Made by a program: the position numbers and the translations under genes
Notes under the pieces: model-generated
Databases searched by the model: none
What the model was told of the DNA's origin: nothing
What the model saw: the letters and a program-made list of their open reading frames with translations, nothing else
DNA from: Candidatus Limivicinus faecipullorum
GTDB taxonomy: Bacteria > Bacillota > Clostridia > Oscillospirales > Oscillospiraceae
Assembly: GCA_018711755.1 (NCBI GenBank)
Contig: DVHY01000114.1
Span: 1-8,838, forward strand
Reading direction: 5' to 3'
Length of the DNA: 8,838 nucleotides
Shown here: positions 1-5,944 of the stretch, piece after piece
How the letters are laid out: each line of letters starts with the position of its first letter
Numbering within the stretch: the first letter of the stretch is position 1

Positions 1-236
1 CAGCTTGTCGAAGAAGGTCAAGCCTTCTTCGACAAAAGGGATTGCACTACGCTCCATGCCTCGGTTGTACGCCAGAGGCGTACAATTCGACACTTCGCTC
101 CGTGAGAAGTGTTTTCTGCGACGTACACGCCGCCGCAGAAAACGTTTGAATTTATTTTTTCGCTGCGGCGAAAAAACTCTGCGAGGCTTTTTCGACAGTC
201 TCTGGCAGAACTGTTAAATAAGTTCCGCCATTCACC
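1..236. repeat. Hairpin-dense intergenic module (left edge)
   Basis: No convincing gene lies here, but the stretch is packed with perfect short inverted repeats. They are TTGTCGAAGAAGG/CCTTCTTCGACAA (5-17 with 23-35), TTGTACGCC/GGCGTACAA (65-73 with 77-85), ACACTTC/GAAGTGT (90-96 with 106-112), GTTTTCTGCG/CGCAGAAAAC (111-120 with 134-143) and TTTTTTCGC/GCGAAAAAA (155-163 with 168-176). The heptamer TTCGACA or its complement occurs at 6-12, 28-34, 86-92 and 191-197. The same core recurs in the hairpin module at the right edge, so this is probably a family of dispersed genomic repeats; that part is inference. The hairpin at 155-176 is the only candidate terminator for the regulator gene ending at 237, but its T-tract is poor. 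The left end may be cut by the window. Confidence 0.6.
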
Positions 237-803
237 CTATTTTCTGCTCTGCTTTTTCAGGTACACCGCCAGGGCTATTCCCGCTATTACTATGACGATA
301 CCGACTACCAGGATGGCTCCGCCCATAATGTATACAGGGTTGTTGACGGCAAAGCTGTCCAGTGAGGGGCCGAAGCTGCTGTCAAACATGTCCATGGAAC
401 CGTAGCCCAGGTCGAAGCCGCTGAACATGCGCCGGGAGATGTACCTGGCCAGGAAGCCCACCAGGCTGATGCCAAGGCCGGAGACGATGACGTATACCCC
501 AGCAAGATAGCCGTAGCGGCGAAAGAGCCTGCCCGCTATTCCGGGCAGCTGCTCCGACAGCTCCGGCCGGGCCTGGGTCGTCTCGCCGGCGGGGGAGGTT
601 TCCTCCGCCTCTTCCGACAGCAGCCAGTCTATGCTCACATCGAAGACCTGGGAGAGCAGCCGGAGCTTGGCCACTTCCGGCTCGGCCTCCCCGGTCTCCC
701 ACTTGCTCACGGCCTGGCGGGACACTCCCAGCCTGGCGGCCAGCTCCTCCTGGGACCAGCCCGCCTTTCTGCGGCAGTTGTAAATTTTTTCAGACAGTTT
801 CAT
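237..803 (-). CDS. XRE-family transcriptional regulator with two membrane helices
   Basis: The 188-residue protein probably represses or activates transcription from the membrane. Residues 3-62 form a Cro/C1-type helix-turn-helix (SQEELAARLGVSRQAVSKWE at 17-36, then a typical VSIDWLL end at 56-62). A polar linker rich in Glu, Thr and Pro follows (63-90). Two hydrophobic helices at about 97-119 and 156-182 flank a short loop rich in Asp, Ser and Phe, and the protein ends in a basic tail (KKQSRK). The start is the ATG at 803 because AAGGAGA lies 7 bases upstream (811-817); an in-frame extension to 887 would run through the promoter. It is transcribed alone, after the terminator of the neighbouring operon. 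XRE proteins with a C-terminal membrane part are common in Clostridia. The signal and target genes cannot be read from the sequence; autoregulation is possible given the repeat upstream of its promoter. Confidence 0.9.
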   Translation of the reverse strand: MKLSEKIYNCRRKAGWSQEELAARLGVSRQAVSKWETGEAEPEVAKLRLLSQVFDVSIDWLLSEEAEETSPAGETTQARPELSEQLPGIAGRLFRRYGYLAGVYVIVSGLGISLVGFLARYISRRMFSGFDLGYGSMDMFDSSFGPSLDSFAVNNPVYIMGGAILVVGIVIVIAGIALAVYLKKQSRK

Positions 804-833
804 AGGAAATTCTCCTTGTTTCAGGTTGGCTTC

Positions 834-862
834 ATTATAGCGGAAAAGCCCCCTCCGGGCAA
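834..862 (-). promoter_or_regulatory. Sigma-A promoter of the XRE regulator
   Basis: On the minus strand there is a perfect -10 hexamer TATAAT (834-839) and a -35-like TTGCCC (857-862) separated by 17 bases. Transcription should start near 827, which leaves a short leader before the ATG at 803. The -10 is consensus and the -35 matches four of six bases. Confidence 0.7.
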
Positions 863-879
863 GCGCCGCCGGCTTGAAG

Positions 880-909
880 ATCCGCAACCTGGGGTTGCGG
901 ATGGTTGCG
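880..909. repeat. Inverted plus direct repeat upstream of the regulator promoter
   Basis: ATCCGCAACC (880-889) and GGTTGCGGAT (893-902) form a perfect 10-bp inverted repeat with a 3-base spacer. A third copy of the half-site, GGTTGCG, follows immediately at 903-909, so two copies of GGTTGCG start exactly 10 bases apart (893 and 903). No T-tract follows on either strand, so this is not a simple terminator. It lies 18 bases upstream of the -35 of the XRE gene. A binding site for that regulator or another protein is a plausible inference; a dispersed palindrome is the alternative. Confidence 0.55.
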
Positions 910-934
910 TCCGATAAATTATGCCCGGAAAAGC

Positions 935-971
935 GGATAAAAAATCCAGCGGCAGGGAGGACCTGCCGCTG
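935..971 (-). terminator. Rho-independent terminator of the four-gene operon
   Basis: The arms CAGCGGCAGG (947-956) and CCTGCCGCTG (962-971) form a perfect 10-bp GC-rich stem with a 5-base loop. Read on the minus strand the stem is followed by GATTTTTTATCC. It sits 18 bases after the stop codon of the PIG-L gene, as expected for the end of that operon. Confidence 0.9.
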
Positions 972-989
972 AAACCGTCATGTGTGCTT

Positions 990-1763
990 TTATCTGCCCG
1001 CCTCGGGGAGACAGTGCATGTGGACCTGGCCCAGGACCCGGAAGCCCTCGGCGGCGGAGGACAGGCAGCGCAGTCCCATGTCAGCCGAGCGCAGCTTCAG
1101 GTACAGGGCCACGGACTTGGCCTGGCCGGAGCCCTTGGGGAACTGGGACAGATGGCAGTCGAATATGGCCCGGAACTGCTTTTCCAGGTGAGCCTTGGTC
1201 TTTACGTAGGCGCTGGGCTTTGCGGTCATGTAGTAGCACAAGGCCTGCACCGGGGCGGCGGCGGCCCCCAGCCTCTCCATTATCCCGGCGTAGGGGGCAA
1301 AGCAGCTGAGCTGCCGGGCGGCCTGGCCGCAGCGGATATGGTCGCTGTGACATTCGCTGCTGACCCAGGGGTCGGGGGCGAAGACGCAGTCGGGCTTGAA
1401 GTCCCCCATGACGGAGGCTATGCCCTCCAGAAGCTCGGTGTCATCGTAGAAGCCGCCGTCGGAGAGCCCGAGAAAGCGCAGGTCGCGCACGCCTAAGACT
1501 GCGGCGGAATCGCGGCTCTCCTCCTTGCGCAGCTCTACCAGCTCTTCCCGGCTCAGCCCCTTGGGGGCGGAGCCGTCGCCATAGCGGCCGTCGGTGCAGA
1601 TGAGAAAGCACACATCCTTCCCGGCGGCGGCCAGCTTTGCCGCCGTGGCCCCGGCGCCTATCTCTATGTCGTCGGGGTGGGGGCCGATGAAAAGGTAGCG
1701 CTGGAAGCTCTCTATCTTGGGGAGGGGTGCGGCGAAAGTCAGGGCCAGACTGGTAAGGCTCAT
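990..1763 (-). CDS. PIG-L/LmbE-family Zn-dependent deacetylase
   Basis: The 257-residue protein belongs to the PIG-L/LmbE family. These cytoplasmic Zn enzymes remove N-acetyl groups from N-acetylglucosamine-type substrates, as in GlcNAc-PI, mycothiol, bacillithiol and chito-oligosaccharide deacetylases. The signature PHPDDIEIG is at residues 28-36, giving Zn ligands His29 and Asp32 and catalytic base Asp31. The second motif, HSDH at 139-142, supplies the third ligand, His142. The conserved TDGRYGD segment is at 57-63. Length is usual for the family. The start is the ATG at 1763, which overlaps the stop codon of the transporter gene as ATGA, so the two are probably translationally coupled. Being coupled to a GPH symporter suggests it acts on an imported acetylated sugar, but the substrate is not known. 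An in-frame extension to 1805 lies inside the transporter gene and is unlikely. Confidence 0.9.
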   Translation of the reverse strand: MSLTSLALTFAAPLPKIESFQRYLFIGPHPDDIEIGAGATAAKLAAAGKDVCFLICTDGRYGDGSAPKGLSREELVELRKEESRDSAAVLGVRDLRFLGLSDGGFYDDTELLEGIASVMGDFKPDCVFAPDPWVSSECHSDHIRCGQAARQLSCFAPYAGIMERLGAAAAPVQALCYYMTAKPSAYVKTKAHLEKQFRAIFDCHLSQFPKGSGQAKSVALYLKLRSADMGLRCLSSAAEGFRVLGQVHMHCLPEAGR

Positions 1764-3250
1764 GCTTCGGCCCCGGCCTTTCTGCGGCTTTCTATCTCGC
1801 CGCATATGCGCTCGTACTCATCCTCGTCCAGCTTGTAGTGCTTCTTATAAAGTATATAGGAGAGGAACATCAGCAGCCAGGGCAGGAGGGTCATGGCGAT
1901 GAGCAGGCCGGCGCTCTGGACGGAGCGGACACCCTGGAGCACCTGGGCGATCTGGCTGAGCTTGTCGGTTTCGGTGATAAGGCCCTGGGTGCAGCTCTGC
2001 TCCAGGGTAGAGATGCGGTTGGTGAAGTCGGTGACTCCCAGAATGATGTAAGTGAAGGAGGTGACGGCCACCACCAAAGCGGAGCTGAATTTGGTGATAA
2101 AGGGGCGCAGGGAGGCGATGATGGCCTCGTCCCTGGAGCCGGTCTTGTACTCGTTGTACTCCACGGTGTTGATGATGGATATCATCATAATAAGGTAGTA
2201 GCAGTACTGGCCGAAGTTGGAGAGCATGTAGCCTATGACGATGAACACGAATTTCACCGTGTTGCCGGCGGGCAGCAGCAGGCCGGGCAGGAACATAAGC
2301 ACATAGCCCACAGAGGAAATTATCATCATCAGGCCCATGAGCTTTTTCCTGGTGATGTGCCGGGAGATGGCGGGGTAGAAGATCATGAGGAAGGCGGTGG
2401 CGGACATGCCCACGGTGGTGAAGAGGGAGTAGAGCCCGCCGGTGTAGCCGAACTCAAAGTATATGTAAGTGGAGCCTATGCCTCCCAGCACCAGGTTGTT
2501 GCCCAGCTGCTGGATGAGGAAGATAAGGGAGACCCACAGCAGCTGATCATTGGAGAAGATGGTGGTAAAGATCTTCTTTATGCTGATGGGGGGAGCTTTT
2601 TCCTGCATGTCGTCCCGGCGTTCCCGGGCGCCGAAGATGGTAAAGCACAGGAACAGGGGCGCCAGGAAGGCGACGGCCAGGGCGATGCGCCCGTAGGCCA
2701 CCGAGGCGCTGCCGCCGATGGTGAGGGAGCCGGCGGTGAGCATGGGGATGAGTATGGAGGCGGAGGTGCCGCCTATGCCGGCCAGGAGGGTAGCCCGGGC
2801 GGTGAACTGGTTGCGGGCGTTGGCGTCGGAGCTGAGGGCGGGCACCATGCCCCAGTAGGAGATGTCGTGCATGGTGTAGGCGATGGAGTACATGAAGTAC
2901 ATCACGCCGAAGAACCATACGAAGCTCCAGCCCTGGAGCTTGGTGTTGAACATCAGATACACCACCAGGGAGGTAGAGAGGATGCCGATGACCAGCCAGG
3001 GCTTGAACTTGCCGTAGCGGGTGCGGGTACGCTCTATGATGTTGCCCATAATGGGGTCGTTGAGGGCGTCGAAGATGCGGGCGGCCACCATTATGGCGGT
3101 GATGGCGGTGAGTTGGGCGGCGGTGAGGAAGCGGGTGAAGAGCACGAAGGTGAGCAGCTGGCTGGTAAAGAGGTTGTATACCATGTCCCGGCCCACGGTG
3201 CCCAGGGGAAACATTATCAGGTTTTTCTTTCTCAGCTTCAGATCTTCCAT
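1760..3250 (-). CDS. GPH-family (MelB-like) sugar:cation symporter
   Basis: The 496-residue integral membrane protein has the hydrophobic profile of a 12-helix major facilitator. It belongs to the glycoside-pentoside-hexuronide:cation symporter family, which imports sugars or glycosides with Na+ or H+. The family signature is clear: FDALNDPIMG at residues 60-69 followed by RYGKFKPWL at 78-86. Asp61 and Asp65 match the cation-site aspartates known as Asp55 and Asp59 in melibiose permease. The C-terminal tail is charged and cytoplasmic, with a family-typical HYKLDEDEY stretch. The start is the ATG at 3250, preceded by GGGAGGA; an extension to 3295 would overlap the upstream gene and skip this site. 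It is the third gene of the operon, 17 bases after the cysteine hydrolase and overlapping the deacetylase gene by four bases. The solute is unknown; the downstream deacetylase hints at an N-acetylated glycoside. Confidence 0.92.
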   Translation of the reverse strand: MEDLKLRKKNLIMFPLGTVGRDMVYNLFTSQLLTFVLFTRFLTAAQLTAITAIMVAARIFDALNDPIMGNIIERTRTRYGKFKPWLVIGILSTSLVVYLMFNTKLQGWSFVWFFGVMYFMYSIAYTMHDISYWGMVPALSSDANARNQFTARATLLAGIGGTSASILIPMLTAGSLTIGGSASVAYGRIALAVAFLAPLFLCFTIFGARERRDDMQEKAPPISIKKIFTTIFSNDQLLWVSLIFLIQQLGNNLVLGGIGSTYIYFEFGYTGGLYSLFTTVGMSATAFLMIFYPAISRHITRKKLMGLMMIISSVGYVLMFLPGLLLPAGNTVKFVFIVIGYMLSNFGQYCYYLIMMISIINTVEYNEYKTGSRDEAIIASLRPFITKFSSALVVAVTSFTYIILGVTDFTNRISTLEQSCTQGLITETDKLSQIAQVLQGVRSVQSAGLLIAMTLLPWLLMFLSYILYKKHYKLDEDEYERICGEIESRRKAGAEA

Positions 3251-3267
3251 GTCGTCCTCCCTCGGCT

Positions 3268-3792
3268 TCAGCTTCTCAGTATTTCCACCTGGCACATGGC
3301 CATGGCGGCCAGAGCGTTGTCATGGCTTTCGGGGCTGATGCCGGCGCAGCAGGCGGCGTCCACCTTTACCGGTACTTCCGGCAGGAAGGCTTTGATTATC
3401 AGGGCGTTGGAGATGACGCACACGTCGGTGCAGAGCCCTATGAGGGTGACGGAGCCGACGGGCTCTTTTCCGTTCATCTCCAGCAGGAGCTTCCCCAGTT
3501 CCACGGAGCCGAAGCCCGGCTTGTCCACCGGCTCGGTCTTCCTCAGTTCCTCCAGCTCTGGGCGTATCTGCCAGCCCTCAGTCCCCTTGATGCAGTGGGG
3601 CACCGGGAGATTTTTGCCCTCCTGGGTCTCCATGTAGTTCTCCAAATGGGTATCCCGGGTGAATATCACCGGGCCCTTAAAAGAAGCTATTTTCTCCTTT
3701 ACCCCCGGAACTATGGCCTGGGCCTCCTTGGTGCCCAGGGCGCCGTCTATAAAATCGTTCTGCATGTCCACGACTATAAGTATGTCCTGCAT
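3268..3792 (-). CDS. Cysteine hydrolase of the isochorismatase/nicotinamidase superfamily
   Basis: The 174-residue cytoplasmic enzyme has the alpha/beta fold of amidases such as PncA. The catalytic triad is visible: Asp9 (VVDMQNDF), Lys91 (KPGFGS) and nucleophile Cys125 (GLCTDVCV). Asp47 and His49 in TRDTH, with His66 in VPHC, look like the metal-binding residues of nicotinamidases. The best match in mind is a nicotinamidase-like enzyme turning nicotinamide into nicotinate and ammonia. However, isochorismatase, carbamoylsarcosine amidase and ureidoacrylate amidohydrolase share the fold, so the substrate remains open. The start is the ATG at 3792 with AAAGGAGA just upstream. It lies 36 bases after the VOC gene and 17 before the transporter gene. 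A role in the same pathway as the transporter is not obvious; salvage of nitrogen or NAD precursors would be independent of it. Confidence 0.88.
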   Translation of the reverse strand: MQDILIVVDMQNDFIDGALGTKEAQAIVPGVKEKIASFKGPVIFTRDTHLENYMETQEGKNLPVPHCIKGTEGWQIRPELEELRKTEPVDKPGFGSVELGKLLLEMNGKEPVGSVTLIGLCTDVCVISNALIIKAFLPEVPVKVDAACCAGISPESHDNALAAMAMCQVEILRS

Positions 3793-3828
3793 GGCTGTCC
3801 TCTCCTTTGCTTATAATGTATCTCAGGT

Positions 3829-4194
3829 TTATTTCTTCCGTACTATCTCTATCCAATAGCCGTCAGGGTCCTCGATGAAGTATACCCCCATAGCGGTGTT
3901 TTCAAAGCAGATGCAGCCCAGAGATTCATGCTTTGCGTGGGCAGCCTCCATGTCCTCAACGGTGAAAGCAAGGTGGAATTCGCCCTCTCCCAGGTCATAG
4001 GGCTTTTCCCGGTCTCTCAGCCAGGTGAGCTCCAGGGAAAAGTCGCTCTCCCCGTCCCCCAGGAAAACCAGCTTGTAGCTGCCGTCGGCGGCATTTTTCT
4101 CCCGTACCGGCTTAAGGCCCAGGGCCTCATTGTAAAACTTGATGCTGCGCTCCAGGTCTATGACATTGAAATTGAAGTGATTGAATCTGAACAT
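3829..4194 (-). CDS. VOC-superfamily protein, glyoxalase I-like
   Basis: The 121-residue protein consists of two VOC (vicinal oxygen chelate) beta-alpha-beta-beta-beta modules, the size of bacterial glyoxalase I. The four metal ligands of that enzyme are all present in the right places: His6 (FNHFNFNV), Glu55 (SLELTW), His74 (FHLAFTV) and Glu116 (GYWIEIV). The EDPDGYWIEI ending is typical. Glyoxalase I isomerises the thiol adduct of methylglyoxal, a toxic by-product of sugar breakdown. That would suit an operon with a sugar transporter, but other VOC enzymes (epimerases, dioxygenases, fosfomycin-type transferases) keep similar residues. It is the first gene of the operon; the start ATG at 4194 has AGGAGG upstream and a promoter further up at 4270-4298. 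Confidence 0.88.
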   Translation of the reverse strand: MFRFNHFNFNVIDLERSIKFYNEALGLKPVREKNAADGSYKLVFLGDGESDFSLELTWLRDREKPYDLGEGEFHLAFTVEDMEAAHAKHESLGCICFENTAMGVYFIEDPDGYWIEIVRKK

Positions 4195-4269
4195 AAAAGA
4201 TCCTCCTGTATTTAGCCTTAATCCCGGGAAGCGGGGAAGCGCCGGGCTTTTGCTGCCGCATTTTATATG

Positions 4270-4298
4270 ATGGTAACACCCGGCGGCGCAGTTGTCAA
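4270..4298 (-). promoter_or_regulatory. Promoter of the VOC-hydrolase-symporter-deacetylase operon
   Basis: On the minus strand a consensus -35 TTGACA (4293-4298) is followed after 17 bases by TACCAT (4270-4275), which matches the -10 consensus at four of six positions. Transcription would start near 4263, leaving a leader of about 70 bases. The -35 is perfect but the -10 is mediocre, so this may depend on an activator. Confidence 0.6.
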
Positions 4299-4312
4299 TC
4301 AGTGTCCGCAGC

Positions 4313-4341
4313 TTGAAATTGGAGAGTACCTCGATTATAAT
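4313..4341 (+). promoter_or_regulatory. Sigma-A promoter of the glycosyltransferase gene
   Basis: TTGAAA (4313-4318), a spacer of exactly 17 bases and a perfect TATAAT (4336-4341) form a near-consensus promoter. The predicted start is near 4348, about 30 bases before the ATG. Its -35 lies only 14 bases from the -35 of the divergent operon promoter, so the two polymerase sites are back to back. Confidence 0.85.
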
Positions 4342-4377
4342 ATTATAAAATTTACAATAAACTCAGAGGAGGCAAAA

Positions 4378-5760
4378 ATGGAAAAGCTGAACGTCTGTCT
4401 GGTAAACGATTCTTTCCCGCCGGAGATAGACGGCGTGGCCAATGCCGTGGTGAACTATGCGGGGATAATAAACGAGAGCTACGGCTCCGCCACGGTGGTG
4501 ACTCCCTCCAATCCCCAGGCGGATGACTCGGCCTTTCCCTTTCCCGTCTGCCGCTATCCCAGCCTGGACACCACCCGGCTGGTGGGCTACAGGGCGGGCC
4601 TGCCCTTTTCCCCGGAAATACAGCGGCGCCTGGACCGGCGGGATTTCAATATAATCCACAGTCATTGTCCTGTGAGCTCAACGCTTCTGGCCCGGCTGCT
4701 TAGGGAGCGCATAGACGCCCCTCTGGTGATGACCTATCATACCAAGTTCGATATAGACATAGCCAAGGCCATCAGCAGCAAGCTGCTGCAGGAGGAGGCC
4801 AAGCGCATCCTGGTGGAGAACATCTCCGCCTGCGACGAGGTGTGGACGGTGAGCCGCGGGGCGGGGGAGAACCTGCGCTCTCTGGGCTATGAGGGGGACT
4901 ATCTGATAATGCCCAACGGGGTGGACCTGCCCCGGGGCCGGGTGGAAGAGGAGCAGGTGGCCCAGGCCTGCCGGGACTATGACCTGCCCCAGGGGGTGCC
5001 GGTGTTCCTGTTCCTTGGCCGGATGATGTGGTATAAGGGCATACGCATTATCCTGGACGGGCTGAAAAAGCTGACGGACAGCGGACGGGATTTCCGTATG
5101 GTGTTCGTGGGAGGCGGCACGGACCGGGATGAGATAGTGGAGTACAGCAGGAAGCTGGGCCTGGAGGGGCGGGTGTTTTTCTGCCCGGCCATCCATGACC
5201 GGAATATAGTGAGGGCCTGGTACTGCCGGGCGGACCTTTTCCTTTTCCCCTCCACTTTTGATACCAACGGCCTGGTGGTGAGGGAGGCGGCGGCCTGCGG
5301 CCTGGCCAGCGTCCTCATCCGGGGCAGCTGCGCCGCCGAGGATGTGGAGGACGGGGAGACGGGCTTCCTCATAGAGGAAAACGGGGACTCCATGGCGGAG
5401 AAGCTGGAGACCCTGTGCCAGTGCCCGGAGACGGTGAAGCGGGTGGGCGAGCAGGCCCAGAGCCGCCTGTACATCTCCTGGGAAGAGGCGGTGGGCAGGG
5501 CCTGCCGGCGCTATGAGACGGTCATCGAAAACTACCGCCGGGGGCTGTATCCCCAGCATGAGGGGCTCAACGACGACTTTATACGGGCCATGTCCAACAG
5601 TATGGAGAGCTGGGATGAGTACAGGGAACGGCAGAGAAAGAAGCTGCTGGAACTGAAACAGGAGTACAGGGAGCGGAAAGAAGAGATGCGGGAGGAGATG
5701 AACAGCTCCCTCCAAAAGCTCCGGGAGAATATTGCCCAATACTTTGAGCGGTTCATGTAG
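4378..5760 (+). CDS. GT4-family (GT-B fold) glycosyltransferase with charged helical tail
   Basis: The 460-residue retaining glycosyltransferase of the GT4 type is probably cytoplasmic and membrane-associated. The N-terminal acceptor domain opens with NDSFPPEIDGVAN (10-22) and contains IIHSH (92-96). The C-terminal nucleotide-sugar domain contains GRMMWYKG (214-221), with Arg215 and Lys220 in the usual diphosphate-contact positions. It then has DTNGLVVRE, with Asp295 and Glu303 in place of the classical E-x7-E pair. After about residue 408 comes a Lys/Glu/Arg-rich helical tail that could be a coiled coil or an amphipathic membrane anchor. Relatives include diacylglycerol glucosyltransferases and lipid or capsule mannosyltransferases, so a glycolipid or envelope glycan product is the best guess. 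The start is the ATG at 4378, with AGAGGAGG at 4365-4372; an in-frame extension to 4267 crosses the promoter. It is transcribed alone. Confidence 0.88.
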   Translation: MEKLNVCLVNDSFPPEIDGVANAVVNYAGIINESYGSATVVTPSNPQADDSAFPFPVCRYPSLDTTRLVGYRAGLPFSPEIQRRLDRRDFNIIHSHCPVSSTLLARLLRERIDAPLVMTYHTKFDIDIAKAISSKLLQEEAKRILVENISACDEVWTVSRGAGENLRSLGYEGDYLIMPNGVDLPRGRVEEEQVAQACRDYDLPQGVPVFLFLGRMMWYKGIRIILDGLKKLTDSGRDFRMVFVGGGTDRDEIVEYSRKLGLEGRVFFCPAIHDRNIVRAWYCRADLFLFPSTFDTNGLVVREAAACGLASVLIRGSCAAEDVEDGETGFLIEENGDSMAEKLETLCQCPETVKRVGEQAQSRLYISWEEAVGRACRRYETVIENYRRGLYPQHEGLNDDFIRAMSNSMESWDEYRERQRKKLLELKQEYRERKEEMREEMNSSLQKLRENIAQYFERFM

Positions 5761-5809
5761 TAAGCGGGACATATTCATCATATGCAATTTGAGACCATGT
5801 AAATATACA

Positions 5810-5843
5810 GCCGGGGGCGCAGCAGCCCCCGGCTTTCGCTTTT
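5810..5843 (+). terminator. Terminator of the glycosyltransferase gene
   Basis: GCCGGGGGC (5810-5818) and GCCCCCGGC (5825-5833) form a perfect 9-bp GC stem with a 6-base loop, followed by TTTCGCTTTT. It lies 49 bases after the stop codon. The rest of 5761-5911 holds no gene. Confidence 0.85.
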
Positions 5844-5880
5844 CCCGGGCAGGGGCGGGGAGAGAGACGGGAAAAACTGG

Positions 5881-5889
5881 AAAAAGCCC
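5881..5889. other. Left arm of a terminator possibly split by the IS
   Basis: AAAAAGCCC here is the exact reverse complement of GGGCTTTTT at 7282-7290, on the other side of the insertion sequence. With the IS removed the two arms would be about 45-50 bases apart, and the interval contains a GCCCCC/GGGGGC hairpin (7260-7265 with 7270-7275). They lie between convergent genes, where a bidirectional terminator is expected. That they formed one is inference. Confidence 0.4.
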
Positions 5890-5913
5890 CTGAGGCAAGG
5901 CTGGGGATGCACT

Positions 5914-5933
5914 TGTCAAGCGAAAGTAGACAC
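5914..5933 (+). repeat. Left terminal inverted repeat of the IS
   Basis: Outer 20 bases of the element on the orfB side. They match the complement of 7234-7253 at 17 positions; the inner 12 bases (GAAAGTAGACAC) are identical and are the likely transposase-binding core. Confidence 0.85.
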
Positions 5934-5944
5934 AGAAAAGTCAT

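Noticed and set aside
5..217. Possible 70-residue protein in the left hairpin module
   Set aside because: The frame runs through five perfect hairpins, has no ribosome binding site, and its composition is explained by the repeats. A translated repeat is more likely than a gene.
1..236. CRISPR array or tandem repeat
   Set aside because: The hairpin arms differ from one another, there is no constant repeat and no regular spacer length.
1838..3637. Long plus-strand open frame (about 599 codons) opposite the symporter and hydrolase genes
   Set aside because: It is the antisense shadow of GC-rich coding sequence: composition dominated by Gly, His, Glu and Val, no domain, no ribosome binding site, while the opposite strand encodes clear families.
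4201..4262. Riboswitch or attenuator in the operon leader
   Set aside because: Only a weak CCCGG/CCGGG pairing is visible and no T-tract follows; no known riboswitch motif is recognised.
4678..5919. Minus-strand open frame (about 413 codons) opposite the glycosyltransferase
   Set aside because: It is rich in Pro, Leu, His and Ala with no recognisable motif, and runs through the terminator; the plus strand has an intact GT4 enzyme.
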